Below, one piece after another: positions 51,522 to 62,630 of a stretch of 64,000 nt of DNA. Positions within the stretch are counted from its first letter, which is position 1. Each line of letters begins with the position of its first letter. The stretch covers positions 186,001 through 250,000 of the forward strand of contig JAFRIW010000056.1 of the NCBI GenBank assembly GCA_017432565.1, written 5' to 3'. The DNA comes from Lachnospiraceae bacterium. GTDB lineage: Bacteria > Bacillota > Clostridia > Lachnospirales > Lachnospiraceae. The notes under the pieces were generated by a model. It had not been told where the DNA came from. It made no database searches and saw only the letters and a list, made by a program, of their open reading frames with translations. The translations under genes and the position numbers were made by a program.

Positions 51522-53921
51522 ATGAATTACGATTTTAAGGCGATTGAACCGAAGTGGCAGAAAGCGTGGGAAGAAGCCGGACTGTTCAAGGCTGAGGACT
51601 TTTCCGACAAGCCGAAATTTTACGGCCTGGTGGAATTTCCCTATCCCTCCGGTGCGGGTATGCATGTCGGCCATATCAAGGCTTATTCCAGCATCGAGGT
51701 GATCTCCAGAAAGCGCAGGATGCAGGGATACAATGTCCTGTTCCCGATCGGCTTTGACGCGTTCGGCCTGCCGACCGAGAACTATGCGGTCAAGACCAAT
51801 ACGCATCCCCGGATTATTACGGACCGCAACATCGAGAAGTTCTCCATGCAGCTGCGCAAGGTCGGCTTTTCCTTTGACTGGGACCGCACGGTCGACACCA
51901 CGGACGAAGACTATTACCACTGGACACAGTGGATCTTCCTGAAGCTCTTTGAGCACGGCCTGGTTTTCCGCAATAAGGCGCTCGTGAATTACTGCCCGCA
52001 CTGCAAAGTCGTCCTTTCCAACGAAGACTCCCAGGGCGGAAAATGCGATATCTGCCACAGCGATGTCATCCAGCTGTCCAAGGATGTCTGGTATCTGCGT
52101 ATTACCGATTACGCGGAAAAGCTTCTGCAGGGTCTGGAAACGGTTGACTATCCCGAGAATATCAAGCAGCAGGAGATCAACTGGATCGGAAAATCCACCG
52201 GCGCGTTTGTCAACTTCCGGGTTGCCGGAAAAGACGATAATATCGAGATTTATACCACCCGTCCGGATACCCTGTTCGGCGTAACCTTTATGGTCATGGC
52301 ACCCGAACACCCGCTGATCGACCGCTATGCGGACGAAATCACCAATATGGACGCCATCCGGGCATACCGCGAAGAGTGCGCGAAAAAGACGGAGTTCGAG
52401 CGCACGCAGCTTGTCAAGGACAAGACCGGTCTGAAGATTGAAGGCATTACAGCCGTCAATCCGGTCAACGGCGAAGAGGTCCCGATTTTTGTGGCGGATT
52501 ATGTCATGATGGGTTACGGAACCGGCGCGATCATGGCGGTTCCCGCTCACGATCAGAGAGACTGGGATTTCGCACATGCCTTTGATATTCCGATTATTCA
52601 GGTCATCGAAGGCGGCGATATCGAAAAGGAAGCCTACACCGGCGACGGTCAGATGATCAACTCGGACTTCCTGAACGGTTATGACAACAAGAAGGATTCC
52701 ATCGCGCGCATGATCGAAGTCCTCGAGGAGCGCGGCATCGGTCATAAGGGCATTCAGTACAAGATGAAGGACTGGGCTTTCAACCGCCAGCGCTACTGGG
52801 GTGAGCCGATCCCGCTGATCCACTGCCCGAACTGCGGTGTTGTGGCGGTTCCTTATGAAGAGCTGCCGCTGCGGCTTCCGGAAGTGGAAGATTTTGAGCC
52901 CGGAACAGACGGAAAGAGCCCGCTGGCCCGGATCGACAGCTTTGTCAACTGCACATGCCCGAAATGTAAAGGACCCGCGAAGCGGGAGACCGATACCATG
53001 CCGCAGTGGGCAGGTTCTTCCTGGTATTTCCTCCGCTATTGCGATGCGCACAACGATCAGGCTTTTGCCGATCCGAAGAAGCTCGCCTACTGGATGCCGG
53101 TGGACTGGTACAACGGCGGTATGGAGCACGTGACCAGACATCTTCTGTATTCCAGATTCTGGCATCAGTTCCTTTATGATATCGGCGAAGTGCCCTGCCC
53201 GGAGCCGTATGCAAAGCGCTCCGCACAGGGAATGATCCTCGGCGCGGACGGAGAGAAGATGTCAAAATCCAGAGGCAATGTCGTGGATCCGCTGGATATC
53301 GTCGAGACCTACGGCGCCGACACACTCCGCACCTATGTCATGTTCATGGGTGACTACGGCAGTGCGGCCCCCTGGAATGATGCCTCTGTGCGCGGCGTCA
53401 AGCGCTTCCTGGACCGCGTGGCGGGCCTGACGGATCTGATCACGGAGGAGCCGGTGCAGTCGCTGGAGAGCGGTATTCACAAGGCGATCAAGAAGGTCAG
53501 CTCCGACATCGAGGATCAGAAATTCAACACAGCCATCGCCTGCCTGATGACCCTGATCAACGATATTTATAAAAAAGGAAAGATCGGCCGGGACCAGCTG
53601 ATCAGCTTCCTGAAGCTGCTTTCCCCGTTTGCGCCGCATATCACCGAAGAGATTTACCATGAGATCGGCGGAACGGATTACCTGACGGTGTCAGCATGGC
53701 CCGAATATGATGAGGAAAAGACCGTCGATGCCATGATCGAGATCGGCGTTCAGGTGAACGGAAAGGTGCGCGGCACCGTGCTGATTCCGAAGGATGCTGA
53801 AAAGGAAGAGGCACTCTCACTCGGCAGAGCAAATGAAAAAGTTGCGGCTGCCATGGCGGGAAAGACGATCGTTAAGGAGATCTACGTTCCTGGCAAGATT
53901 CTGAATTATGTGGTAAAATAA
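51522..53921 (+). CDS. leuS: Leucyl-tRNA synthetase
   Basis: A 799-residue class-I synthetase charging tRNA-Leu. The HIGH motif appears as MHVGHIKAY near residue 45 and KMSKS as EKMSKSRGN near 578. Zinc-type cysteine clusters occur at CPHCKVVLSNEDSQGGKC and CPNCG/CTCPKC. The CP1 editing domain (about 220-400) holds TTRPDTLFG and the aspartate segment VPAHDQRDWDFA. The C-terminal anticodon-binding helices and a small last domain complete the usual length. GAGGAG precedes the ATG at 51522. A tRNA-Leu lies at 14968 in the same window, but not close. Confidence 0.98.
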   Translation: MNYDFKAIEPKWQKAWEEAGLFKAEDFSDKPKFYGLVEFPYPSGAGMHVGHIKAYSSIEVISRKRRMQGYNVLFPIGFDAFGLPTENYAVKTNTHPRIITDRNIEKFSMQLRKVGFSFDWDRTVDTTDEDYYHWTQWIFLKLFEHGLVFRNKALVNYCPHCKVVLSNEDSQGGKCDICHSDVIQLSKDVWYLRITDYAEKLLQGLETVDYPENIKQQEINWIGKSTGAFVNFRVAGKDDNIEIYTTRPDTLFGVTFMVMAPEHPLIDRYADEITNMDAIRAYREECAKKTEFERTQLVKDKTGLKIEGITAVNPVNGEEVPIFVADYVMMGYGTGAIMAVPAHDQRDWDFAHAFDIPIIQVIEGGDIEKEAYTGDGQMINSDFLNGYDNKKDSIARMIEVLEERGIGHKGIQYKMKDWAFNRQRYWGEPIPLIHCPNCGVVAVPYEELPLRLPEVEDFEPGTDGKSPLARIDSFVNCTCPKCKGPAKRETDTMPQWAGSSWYFLRYCDAHNDQAFADPKKLAYWMPVDWYNGGMEHVTRHLLYSRFWHQFLYDIGEVPCPEPYAKRSAQGMILGADGEKMSKSRGNVVDPLDIVETYGADTLRTYVMFMGDYGSAAPWNDASVRGVKRFLDRVAGLTDLITEEPVQSLESGIHKAIKKVSSDIEDQKFNTAIACLMTLINDIYKKGKIGRDQLISFLKLLSPFAPHITEEIYHEIGGTDYLTVSAWPEYDEEKTVDAMIEIGVQVNGKVRGTVLIPKDAEKEEALSLGRANEKVAAAMAGKTIVKEIYVPGKILNYVVK

Positions 53922-53996
53922 TCACACAATTCAACTGAATTGAATATAGCTTTCTGACAAAATGCGCGGACAGGTATTTTACATCGGAGGTGTTCT

Positions 53997-55535
53997 ATGG
54001 CAAGAAAGAAACTCGTCATTCTGCATTCCAACGATCTTCACGGAGATTTTCTGCCGAAGCATGAAAACCGCCCCGTTCCGGTCAGGACGGAAGGCGGAGA
54101 GAACATTCCGCAGCTTCCGGACGGCACTGAGGAACAGGAAGATCCCGGTTTGGAAACCGGCGGAATTGTCCGGCTCTCCGGCTATGTAAAAAAGACGCGC
54201 AGTGAAGAAAAAAATGTTCTGTATCTCAACGCGGGCGATCTGTTCCGCGGATCGGTGATTGACTCGGAGTATATGGGTCTTTCGACGATCGATCTGATGA
54301 ATCTGCTCAGACCCGACGTGACCACCGTCGGAAATCATGAAGTGGATTACGGCGTGGCGCACCTTCTCTTTCTGGAGAAGTGCGCCCGCTTTCCCATCAT
54401 CAACGCCAATCTGTTTATCTCCATCAACAACGCAAGACTCTTCGAGCCGTACCGCGAGGTGACGCTGGACGGTATGCGGATTCTGGTCATCGGCCTTCTG
54501 ACGGAAGAGGTTCTGTCTTCCACGAAAGGAGAGAAGGTCATCGGGACCTTTATCGATGTCGAGGAAGCGGCGAAGGAAGTCGGTGTCATCTGCGACAATT
54601 ACCGCACGAAGAGCACCGATCTGGTAATCCTGCTGACCCATATCGGCATTGAGGAAGACCGGAAGCTGGCAGAGCTTCTGCATCCGGACTGGGGCGTAAA
54701 CCTGATTATCGGCGGACATTCCCACACACTGATGGAGAAGCCGGAGGTGATCAACGGCATTCCGATTGTTCAGGTCGGAAAAGGCTCCGGACAGATCGGC
54801 CGGTTTGATATCGAATATGACACGTTCTGGAACAGGATTGTCGCGCTGAAGTGGCAGTGCGTTCCGATCAATGAAGAGACAGCCCCGAAGGATCCGATCA
54901 TGGAGCAGCTGCTCGAGCGCTATCGCGGTGAGACCGACGCAAAATATCAGCGGATCGTGACGACTTTCGCGAGAGAGCTTACACACCCGAGCCGGATTCA
55001 GGAGACGGAGCTCGGAAATCTCTATGCGGATCTGCTTCAGACGGACAGCAGCTTCGATATTATGATGATGGGCTCCGGTGCGATCCGGAAGGAAAAACTC
55101 GGACCGATCGTGGCTTATCAGGATATGCTGGAGAACACACCTTTCGATGATCTTCTGTGGATGCTGAAGGTCACGGGAGAGCAGTTCAGAAGGATGATTC
55201 AGTACATCTTCCGGGATGATGCCTGGGAGGGCCACACCGAGTTTTACCAGTACTCACAGGGCGTGCGGATCGTCTACAGAAAGAGCACGCACACGCTGGA
55301 GGAGCTTTCCTTCCGCGGAGAGGAAATCCGGGACGATCAGGAGTTCCTGATCGCCATGCAGAGTTATCATTACAACAATTTCGACGAGTTTTTCAATGTT
55401 CCCATCGCGGAAGTCAGAAAAAATATGAAGCCCCGTGTCGTCGCCACCTCCGTCAACAACATTGTGGAGGAATACTTCACAACCCATCAGGGACTGGATT
55501 CACAGGTCGAAGGAAGAATCGTGATTCTGGACTGA
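53997..55535 (+). CDS. Cytoplasmic 5'-nucleotidase-type metallophosphatase (YunD/UshA family)
   Basis: A 512-residue two-domain phosphoesterase. Metal-site motifs in order: HSNDLHGDF (10-18), NAGDLFRG, GNHEVDYG, LTHIGIEED and GGHSHT; the C-terminal 5'-nucleotidase domain (about 310-500) contains NLYADLLQ and MGSGAIRKE. Unlike UshA it has no signal peptide or anchor, so it should act inside the cell on nucleotides or nucleotide-like phosphates, as proposed for YunD-type proteins. CGGAGGTG precedes the ATG. It stands 75 bases after leuS and before the EF-G paralogue. Confidence 0.87.
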   Translation: MARKKLVILHSNDLHGDFLPKHENRPVPVRTEGGENIPQLPDGTEEQEDPGLETGGIVRLSGYVKKTRSEEKNVLYLNAGDLFRGSVIDSEYMGLSTIDLMNLLRPDVTTVGNHEVDYGVAHLLFLEKCARFPIINANLFISINNARLFEPYREVTLDGMRILVIGLLTEEVLSSTKGEKVIGTFIDVEEAAKEVGVICDNYRTKSTDLVILLTHIGIEEDRKLAELLHPDWGVNLIIGGHSHTLMEKPEVINGIPIVQVGKGSGQIGRFDIEYDTFWNRIVALKWQCVPINEETAPKDPIMEQLLERYRGETDAKYQRIVTTFARELTHPSRIQETELGNLYADLLQTDSSFDIMMMGSGAIRKEKLGPIVAYQDMLENTPFDDLLWMLKVTGEQFRRMIQYIFRDDAWEGHTEFYQYSQGVRIVYRKSTHTLEELSFRGEEIRDDQEFLIAMQSYHYNNFDEFFNVPIAEVRKNMKPRVVATSVNNIVEEYFTTHQGLDSQVEGRIVILD

Positions 55536-55544
55536 AGATCCTTC

Positions 55545-55600
55545 TTGTATAACCCCGCTCTTTTTAGTAAAATAGTCTAAGGGCTTTGCAAAAGAGCGGG
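55545..55600 (+). promoter_or_regulatory. Promoter of the EF-G paralogue, enclosed by an inverted repeat
   Basis: -35 TTGTAT (55545-55550), 17 bases, -10 TAAAAT (55568-55573). CCCGCTCTTTT (55554-55564), inside the spacer, is the exact reverse complement of AAAAGAGCGGG (55590-55600) in the leader. The repeat thus spans the -10 box and start point. It could be an operator, or the right arm may serve as part of a hairpin in read-through RNA. Confidence 0.6.
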
Positions 55601-55642
55601 TCTCTTTATGCAAAATTCCATGAAAAAAGCGGAGGGCATGAC

Positions 55643-57736
55643 ATGAAGGTTTACACAACTGACAAGATCAGAAACGTAGTGTTGCTTGGACATGGCAGCG
55701 CCGGTAAGACATCACTTGCAGAGGCAATGTGCTATCTCGGCGGGATCACATCCCGGCTGGGAAGAGTTGAGGACGGCTCCACTGTCAGCGATTTCACCAA
55801 GGAAGAGCAGAAGCGCGGAATTTCGATCCGGACATCGCTGATTCCGATCGAGTGGAATGACTACAAGATTAATATCCTGGATACACCCGGATATTTTGAC
55901 TTCATCGGTGAAGTGGAAGAAGCAATTTCCGTAGCGGACGCGGCAATCATCGTCGTATCCGGAAAGTCCGGCATCGAGGCCGGCACGGAGAGAGCATGGG
56001 ATCTGTGCGAGAAGTATAATCTTCCCCGCATGTTCTTTGTGACGGATATGGACATTGACAATGTGTCCTATCACAATACCGTCGAGAACCTGATCGCGGA
56101 ATACGGAAAAAAGATTGCTCCGTTCAATTTCCCGATCCGTGAAAACGAGCAGTATGTGGGTTATGTGAACGTCATTCAGGAGAAGGGCTTCCGCTGGAAC
56201 GGCAAGGATGCCGTTGAAGCGGATGTGCCGGATTACTGCGCGGATCATCTCGAGGAGTATCGCGAAGAGCTCATGGAAGCTGTCGCAGAGACTTCCGAAG
56301 AGTTCATGGAGCGCTATTTCGGCGGTGACACCTTCTCGGAGGCGGAGATCCGCGCGGCTGTGCGCACCAGCATCCAGGACGGCACGATCGTTCCGGTAGA
56401 GTGCGGCGCCAGCATCGCCTGCCGCGGCGTTTACACGCTGATGGATGATATTGTGAAGTATCTTCCTTCCGCCGAGAGCCGCAAGGTGAACGGCATCAAC
56501 CTCAAGACCAATGAGATCTTCGAGGCGAACTTCGATTTCTCCAAGCCGAAGTCCGCATTCATCTTCAAGACCATCGTCGATCCGTTCATCGGCCGTTATT
56601 CCCTGATCAAGGTCCGTTCCGGCGTGTTCAAGACCGATGATGTCGTCTATGACAGCTCGCTTGAGACCGAGATGAAGCTCGGCAAGATCTATATCATGCA
56701 GGGCAACAAGACCGTTGAGGTTCCGGAACTCCACGCGGGAGACCTCGGTGCGGTTGCGAAGCTCGGCGAAGCAAGAACCGGTGATACACTGTCCACCAAA
56801 GCGACACCGATCCAGTATCCTAAGATGGATATTTCCACACCGTACACTTATCTGCGCTACAATGCGAAGAATAAGAACGACATTGACAAGATTGCACAGG
56901 CAATGGCGAAGATCGCTTCCGAGGATCCGACCTTCAGAGCCGTCAATGACGCTGAGAACAGACAGTCCCTGATCTACGGCATGGGCGACCTGCATCTGGA
57001 TGTCGTGAAATCCATGCTGCAGAACGAGTATAAGGTCGAGATCGAGACCATGGCACCGAAGGTGGCATTCCGCGAGACGATCCGCAAGACTTCGGACGTG
57101 GAATACAAGTACAAGAAGCAGTCCGGCGGACACGGTCAGTACGGCCATGTCAAAATCCGGTTCTCGCCTTCGGATGATCTCTCTGTTCCGTACACCTTCA
57201 GCGAGGAAGTTGTCGGCGGTTCCGTTCCGAAGAACTTCTTCCCGGCAGTTGAAAAGGGTATCGCGGAATCCGTTCAGCGCGGACCGCTGGCCGCTTATCC
57301 GGTTGTCGGCGTAAACGCTGTTCTGTACGATGGCTCCTATCATCCGGTAGACTCCTCCGAAATGGCCTTCAAGACCGCTGCCATCCAGGCATTCAAGAAG
57401 GGCTTTATGGAGGCGGGACCGATCCTGCTTGAGCCGATTGTCTCTCTGAAGGTTACCGTTCCGGACACCTACACCGGTGATGTCATGGGCGACCTGAACA
57501 AGCGCCGCGGCCGTGTTCTCGGCATGAACCCGATTCCGGGCGGCAAGCAGCTGATCGAGGCGGAAGTGCCGCAGATGGAACTGTTCAGCTACTGCACAGA
57601 CCTGCGCTCCATGACAGGCGGACGCGGCGTCTACGAGTACGAGTTCATTCGCTATGAGCAGACACCTGCCGACATCCAGAGCAAGGAAGTTGCAGCGCGT
57701 GCGGAAGCAGTTGCGGAAGGATATGCAGAAGCTTAA
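55643..57736 (+). CDS. Elongation factor G paralogue (FusA2-like)
   Basis: A 697-residue translational GTPase with EF-G domain order. G1 is GHGSAGKTS (16-24) and G3 DTPGYFDF (80-87). G4, normally NKxD, reads TDMD (134-137), so the guanine-specifying Asn and Lys are both replaced. Domain II follows from about 300, and domains III-V contain GGHGQYGHVKI and MTGGRGVYEYEF. Such paralogues occur next to a canonical EF-G in many Clostridia; a role in ribosome recycling, stress translation or slow translocation has been suggested for relatives. The start is ATG 55643 after GGAGGG; the frame opens at 55586 in the leader. It is monocistronic, with its own promoter and a strong terminator. Confidence 0.88.
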   Translation: MKVYTTDKIRNVVLLGHGSAGKTSLAEAMCYLGGITSRLGRVEDGSTVSDFTKEEQKRGISIRTSLIPIEWNDYKINILDTPGYFDFIGEVEEAISVADAAIIVVSGKSGIEAGTERAWDLCEKYNLPRMFFVTDMDIDNVSYHNTVENLIAEYGKKIAPFNFPIRENEQYVGYVNVIQEKGFRWNGKDAVEADVPDYCADHLEEYREELMEAVAETSEEFMERYFGGDTFSEAEIRAAVRTSIQDGTIVPVECGASIACRGVYTLMDDIVKYLPSAESRKVNGINLKTNEIFEANFDFSKPKSAFIFKTIVDPFIGRYSLIKVRSGVFKTDDVVYDSSLETEMKLGKIYIMQGNKTVEVPELHAGDLGAVAKLGEARTGDTLSTKATPIQYPKMDISTPYTYLRYNAKNKNDIDKIAQAMAKIASEDPTFRAVNDAENRQSLIYGMGDLHLDVVKSMLQNEYKVEIETMAPKVAFRETIRKTSDVEYKYKKQSGGHGQYGHVKIRFSPSDDLSVPYTFSEEVVGGSVPKNFFPAVEKGIAESVQRGPLAAYPVVGVNAVLYDGSYHPVDSSEMAFKTAAIQAFKKGFMEAGPILLEPIVSLKVTVPDTYTGDVMGDLNKRRGRVLGMNPIPGGKQLIEAEVPQMELFSYCTDLRSMTGGRGVYEYEFIRYEQTPADIQSKEVAARAEAVAEGYAEA

Positions 57737-57782
57737 TCCCAGGGGACGGGAAAGGTATTCTGAAAACAATATTCATTGGGGG

Positions 57783-57813
57783 AAGAGCCGGACAGTTTTG
57801 TCCGGCTCTTTAA
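57783..57813 (+). terminator. Terminator of the EF-G paralogue gene
   Basis: AAGAGCCGGACA (57783-57794) pairs perfectly with TGTCCGGCTCTT (57799-57810), loop GTTT, followed by TAATT. A 12-bp stem 46 bases after the stop codon. Confidence 0.88.
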
Positions 57814-57842
57814 TTGACTTTATTCCGGGGATTGTATACAAT
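57814..57842 (+). promoter_or_regulatory. GntR-icd promoter with palindromic operator
   Basis: -35 TTGACT (57814-57819), 17 bases, -10 TACAAT (57837-57842). The perfect palindrome ATTGTATACAAT (57831-57842) covers the -10 box. It fits the TNGTNNNACNA-like pattern of many FCD-type GntR operators, so self-repression by the first gene is likely. Confidence 0.75.
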
Positions 57843-57905
57843 CATACATGACTGCGGATTGTTTCTGCGGCACTTAATTTTCACAGAATAAAGGGGCGGT
57901 ATTCC

Positions 57906-58595
57906 ATGGGCGAGTTTGATGTCAGACGGGAAGTCAGTGATAAGTATTCACTTCGGGGAAGAGTTTTTCATCGGATCCGGGATGATATTCTGAGCGGCAA
58001 ATACCAGGAGCATGAAGAACTTAAGGAGGTCGCGATCGGAGAGGAAATGGGCGTTTCCAGAACGCCGGTCCGCGAAGCGCTTCGACAGCTGGAGCTGGAG
58101 GGTCTGGTTCAGATCATCCCGAACAGAGGTGCTTTTGTCACCGGCATTCAGGCAAAGGATGTCCGCGATATCTACATGATCCGCGCGCTGCTGGAAGGCC
58201 TGTGCGCGCGCTGGGCCTGTGAGAACATCACCAAGGAACAGATCGAGGCGATGGAGGAAAACGTCTACCTGGCCGAGTTTCACGCCGGCAAGGGACATAT
58301 GGAGCAGATGGCGGAGCTGGACAATCAGTTCCATCACATTCTGTACGATGCCTGCAATTCCAAAATCCTGGAGCACTCGCTGATCGATTATCACGATTAT
58401 GTCCTGCGGATCCGGCGCAAAACGCTCTCCACAATTGAGCGCAGCACGCAGTCCAACAAGGAGCACCGCGGCATCATGGAGGCGATCAAGGCCGGCAATG
58501 CGGATCTGGCGGAGCGTCTGGCGGATGAGCATATGAAGAGTGCTTACGACAATATGGTCCGGAACGGCCTGTACGATATCTATAAGGAGCAGTGA
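57906..58595 (+). CDS. GntR-family (FCD) transcription regulator upstream of icd
   Basis: A 229-residue regulator. The winged helix (about 18-85) includes KEVAIGEEMGVSRTPVREAL, and the FCD ligand domain (90-225) has spaced acidic and histidine residues (DNQFHHILYD) as in metal-binding members. AAGGGGCGG precedes the ATG at 57906. Its stop overlaps the icd start (TGATG), and a palindrome sits on the promoter, so it probably controls itself and isocitrate dehydrogenase in answer to an organic acid, perhaps citrate or 2-oxoglutarate; the effector is a guess. Its relation to the other GntR protein of the window (15076) is only at family level. Confidence 0.92.
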   Translation: MGEFDVRREVSDKYSLRGRVFHRIRDDILSGKYQEHEELKEVAIGEEMGVSRTPVREALRQLELEGLVQIIPNRGAFVTGIQAKDVRDIYMIRALLEGLCARWACENITKEQIEAMEENVYLAEFHAGKGHMEQMAELDNQFHHILYDACNSKILEHSLIDYHDYVLRIRRKTLSTIERSTQSNKEHRGIMEAIKAGNADLAERLADEHMKSAYDNMVRNGLYDIYKEQ

Positions 58596-59839
58596 TGGAT
58601 AAAATTCAGATGAAGACGCCCCTGGTCGAGATGGACGGGGACGAGATGACCAGAATTCTCTGGAAAATGATCCGGGAGGAGCTGATCGCTCCCTTCGTGG
58701 ATCTGAAGACGGAGTACTACGATCTCGGCCTGACGCACCGGGATGAGACCGATGACGCAGTGACGATGGATGCGGCCATGGCGGCGAAGAAATACGGCGT
58801 TGCGGTCAAATGTGCCACTATTACGCCGAACAGGGCGCGAATGGATGAATATCATCTGAAGAAAATGTATAAGAGCCCGAACGGAACGATCCGCGCGGCT
58901 CTGGACGGAACCGTCTTCCGCGCGCCGATTGTCGTGTCCGGCATCGAGCCTTACGTACGCACATGGAAGAAACCCATTGTCATGGCAAGACACGCGTACG
59001 GAGATGTCTATAAGGGATCCGAACTGCACATCGGTCCGGAGCTGTATGAAGAGAACACCGTCTCTTATCCGGTCAGAACCTTTCTGCTTGCCGAAGACGC
59101 GGAAGGGAGAAGAGTGCGCCAGGAGGTGCACACCTTCAGCGGCCCCGGTATCCTGCAGGGCATGCATAACACGGAGAAATCCATCGAAAGCTTTGCGAGA
59201 AGCTGTTTCTCCTATGCGCTGGATCAGAAGCTGGATCTGTGGTTCTCCGCAAAGGACACGATCTCCAAGATTTATGACGGCGAATTCCGGGAGATTTTTG
59301 ACCGGATCTATGAAGAAGAGTATAAAGAAAAGTTTGCGCAGGCCGGCCTGACCTATTTCTATACCCTGATTGACGACGCGGTCGCGCGCGCGATCCGCTC
59401 CGAGGGCGGTTTTGTCTGGGCACTGAAGAATTATGACGGCGATGTCATGAGCGATATGATGGCAACAGCTTTCGGTTCCCTCGCCATGATGACTTCCGTT
59501 CTGGTCTCCCCGGACGGCTGCTATGAATATGAGGCGGCGCACGGAACCGTGCAGCGTCACTACTATAAATATCAGCGCGGAGAGAAGACCTCCACCAATT
59601 CCGTGGCGACCATTTTCGCCTGGAGCGGTGCGCTGAAAAAGCGCGCGGAGCTGGATGAACTTCCGGAGCTTTATGCGTTCGGAGAAAAGCTGGAGAAAGC
59701 GGCGCTGCAGACGATTGCCGACGGAAAGATGACCGGAGACCTGGCAGCGATCACGACCCTGCCGAAAGAATCCGTCAGGGTACTGGAGAGTAAGGAATTT
59801 ATTCTGGCGATCCGGGATGAGCTGATCTCCCTGCTCTGA
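58595..59839 (+). CDS. icd: NADP-dependent isocitrate dehydrogenase, eukaryotic-like type II
   Basis: A 414-residue homodimeric-type enzyme turning isocitrate into 2-oxoglutarate with NADP+. Signatures: VEMDGDEMTRILW at 12-24, SPNGTIRAALDGTVFR (isocitrate binding), the catalytic segment YTLIDDAVARAI and DVMSDMMA-AFGSL, and the NADP loop EAAHGTVQRHYY. This is the subgroup shared with mitochondria, not the E. coli type. ATG 58595 overlaps the regulator stop; a GTG one codon earlier is in frame. In an anaerobe with a split citric acid cycle the product chiefly feeds glutamate synthesis. Confidence 0.95.
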   Translation: MDKIQMKTPLVEMDGDEMTRILWKMIREELIAPFVDLKTEYYDLGLTHRDETDDAVTMDAAMAAKKYGVAVKCATITPNRARMDEYHLKKMYKSPNGTIRAALDGTVFRAPIVVSGIEPYVRTWKKPIVMARHAYGDVYKGSELHIGPELYEENTVSYPVRTFLLAEDAEGRRVRQEVHTFSGPGILQGMHNTEKSIESFARSCFSYALDQKLDLWFSAKDTISKIYDGEFREIFDRIYEEEYKEKFAQAGLTYFYTLIDDAVARAIRSEGGFVWALKNYDGDVMSDMMATAFGSLAMMTSVLVSPDGCYEYEAAHGTVQRHYYKYQRGEKTSTNSVATIFAWSGALKKRAELDELPELYAFGEKLEKAALQTIADGKMTGDLAAITTLPKESVRVLESKEFILAIRDELISLL

Positions 59840-59854
59840 GTGAGCTCCTCTGAT

Positions 59855-61828
<1,974 letters not shown>

Positions 61829-61867
61829 AATGAATAATATTACAGCCCGCCGCGGGAGTGTGTCAAA

Positions 61868-61896
61868 TTGACAATATTTTAACAGGAATTTATACT
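61868..61896 (+). promoter_or_regulatory. rex promoter with Rex-like operator
   Basis: -35 TTGACA (61868-61873), 17 bases, -10 TATACT (61891-61896). The 18 bases 61868-61885 (TTGACAATATTTTAACAG) match the Firmicutes Rex operator TTGTTAANNNNTTAACAA in all but three of its defined positions and cover the -35 box, implying autoregulation by NADH/NAD+. Confidence 0.75.
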
Positions 61897-61951
61897 GAAA
61901 AAGGTCTTTTGCACCTGAAGAAGCCGGCGCGGACCGGCCGCAGAAAAAGGG

Positions 61952-62614
61952 ATGAACATGCTGGAAGAAAAAGAAATTTCGCAGGCGGTGATCAGCAGGC
62001 TGCCTCGTTATTACAGATATCTGCAGGATCTGATTGACGAAGGAACAGAGAGGATTTCGTCAAAGGAGCTGAGTGAGCGGATGCATGTCACCGCGTCTCA
62101 GATCCGGCAGGATTTCAACAACTTCGGCGGATTCGGCCAGCAGGGATACGGATATAATGTCCGCTATCTCCACGACGAAATCGGTCAGATTCTCGGACTG
62201 GACCAGGAACACAGCATGGTTCTGATCGGGGCGGGAAATCTGGGACAGGCGCTGGTCGGCTATATGAACTTCAAACGCCGCGGATTTGTCTTTAAGGCGG
62301 CTTTTGACTGCAAACCGGAGCTGTACGGGAAGAAGGTCGGGCAGGTTGTCATCCGGCCCATGAATGAGCTCACCGGTCTGATAGAGCAGGAGAAAATTGA
62401 AATCGCCGTCCTGACGGTCCCGAAGACGGCGGCCATGGATATTGCAAAAGTTCTGTCCGGAACCTGTATCCGGGCAATCTGGAATTTTGCCCATGTGGAT
62501 CTTCCGGTGCCGGAGCGGATCCAGGTGGAGAACGTTCATCTTTCGGACAGCCTGATGAAGCTGTCTTATCAGATCCGCAGCATTGATCAGGCGGATCAGG
62601 AAAAAGCGGATTAA
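61952..62614 (+). CDS. rex: Redox-sensing transcriptional repressor Rex
   Basis: A 220-residue NADH-sensing repressor. The winged helix (about 5-80) carries ISRLPRYYRYL and the recognition segment ASQIRQDFNNFGGFGQQGYGY. The Rossmann domain starts with LIGAGNLGQAL near 91-101, and the domain-swapped C-terminal helix follows. Rex shuts fermentative genes until NADH rises. AAAAGGG lies before the start; ATG 61952 and ATG 61958 are both possible. Its own promoter has a matching operator. The downstream alr starts 16 bases after its stop. Confidence 0.96.
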   Translation: MNMLEEKEISQAVISRLPRYYRYLQDLIDEGTERISSKELSERMHVTASQIRQDFNNFGGFGQQGYGYNVRYLHDEIGQILGLDQEHSMVLIGAGNLGQALVGYMNFKRRGFVFKAAFDCKPELYGKKVGQVVIRPMNELTGLIEQEKIEIAVLTVPKTAAMDIAKVLSGTCIRAIWNFAHVDLPVPERIQVENVHLSDSLMKLSYQIRSIDQADQEKAD

Positions 62615-62630
62615 AACGGAGGAGTTTGTG

